A stretch of DNA of 64,000 nucleotides from CAWKCE01 sp032127035 (GTDB lineage Bacteria; Actinomycetota; Actinomycetes; JAHEKZ01). Numbering within the stretch: position 1 is the first letter of the stretch; every line of letters begins with the position of its first letter. The position numbers and the translations under genes are program-made. Location of the stretch: positions 1,054,001 to 1,118,000 of the forward strand of contig CAWKCE010000003.1 in the NCBI GenBank assembly GCA_963848085.1, written 5' to 3'. Below the pieces are notes generated by a model. The model was not told the origin of the DNA and made no database searches. It was given only the letters and a program-made list of their open reading frames with translations. Shown here one piece after another: positions 63,662 through 64,000 of this stretch.

Positions 63662-64000
63662 ATGGCCCGCGCAGAACGTCGTCCGCTCATGGCGGGTAAC
63701 TGGAAGATGAACCTGAACCACCTCGAGGCCATGCGTCTGGTCCAAGATCTGGCCTTCCGTCTCACCGATGCCGACGTGGCGGCGGTGGATGTGGTCGTGC
63801 TCCCGCCGTTCACCGACATCCGGTCGGTGCAGACCCTGGTCGACGCCGACCACTTGGCGATCTCCTACGGGGCGCAGGACGTCTCCTCGCAGGACGCCGG
63901 GGCGTTCACCGGCGAGGTCTCCGGAACGATGCTCGCCAAGCTCGGGTGCTCATACGTGGTCGTCGGGCACTCCGAACGTCGTGAGCACCACGCTGAGAGC
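63662..64000 (+). CDS. tpiA: Triosephosphate isomerase, N-terminal part (3' end outside window)
   Basis: The first 113 codons of a TIM-barrel isomerase. RPLMAGNWKMNLNHLEA carries Asn13 and Lys15 of the active site, and YVVVGHSERREHH has the catalytic His103. The barrel is cut by the window end before the catalytic Glu loop. ATG 63662 follows the pgk stop by 2 bases; the Shine-Dalgarno lies within the pgk 3' end (GGAGG). Confidence 0.97.
   Translation, partial: MARAERRPLMAGNWKMNLNHLEAMRLVQDLAFRLTDADVAAVDVVVLPPFTDIRSVQTLVDADHLAISYGAQDVSSQDAGAFTGEVSGTMLAKLGCSYVVVGHSERREHHAES

Overview
This window is a gene-dense chromosomal segment from a high-GC Gram-positive bacterium (Actinomycetota). The evidence is the strong G/C bias at third codon positions, frequent GTG starts (and one TTG), -10-only promoters placed about 12 bases ahead of start codons, and characteristic actinobacterial gene runs: aroC-aroK-aroB-aroQ-peptidase-efp-nusB, rpsA...coaE-uvrB...uvrA-uvrC-rapZ-yvcK-whiA-gap-pgk-tpiA, and an arabinan/lipoglycan locus. 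The genus cannot be fixed from sequence alone. Nothing looks like a prophage, plasmid or genomic island, and there is no gene-free stretch longer than about 280 bases.

Layout. (1) 1-9750: a type IV pilus cluster: the 3' end of pilT, then pilC, pilA, three minor-pilin genes, pilD, pilM, pilN, pilO and a PilP-like membrane protein. Three matching TCAAG-N15-GCCGAT-like promoters (sigma-28/WhiG/FliA type) precede pilA, the minor-pilin operon and pilM. A cyclic di-GMP-I (GEMM) riboswitch aptamer lies in the pilA leader. (2) 9765-15178: shikimate-pathway operon, M24 peptidase, EF-P, NusB. (3) 15192-15265: a tRNA-Leu(CAA) with a short, class-I-like variable loop. (4) 15460-21031: a branched-chain-amino-acid-type ABC transporter. 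Its substrate-binding lipoprotein reads as a circular permutation of the LivK fold, and its LivH permease carries an extra secreted N-terminal domain. (5) 21173-27203: DUF554, GNAT and PaaI-type proteins, DNA polymerase I and a lipoprotein hydrolase. (6) 27155-41749: an envelope glycan locus with a flippase, two large multi-spanning proteins, a DUF2613 peptide, a GT4 glycosyltransferase, two methyltransferases, an AftD-like arabinofuranosyltransferase, an acyltransferase and a DUF3068/LmcA-like protein. (7) 41907-47883: rpsA, then sulfate activation and PAP recycling (cysQ, cysD, cysN, cysC). (8) 47979-58519: coaE, uvrB, terC, a metallo-beta-lactamase-fold hydrolase, uvrA, a Rieske lipoprotein and uvrC. 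(9) 58559-64000: rapZ, yvcK, whiA, gap, pgk and a truncated tpiA.

How it works together. The pilus region suggests two control layers on one machine: an alternative sigma factor shared with motility regulons and direct sensing of c-di-GMP by the major-pilin mRNA. The envelope region assembles genes that mycobacteria and corynebacteria use for arabinan and lipomannan work. The last block couples nucleotide-excision repair, the RapZ/YvcK/WhiA trio and lower glycolysis in the usual actinobacterial order. The best leads are the permuted binding protein, the riboswitch with its promoter trio, and the short-armed tRNA-Leu. All are read from sequence only; no database search was possible.
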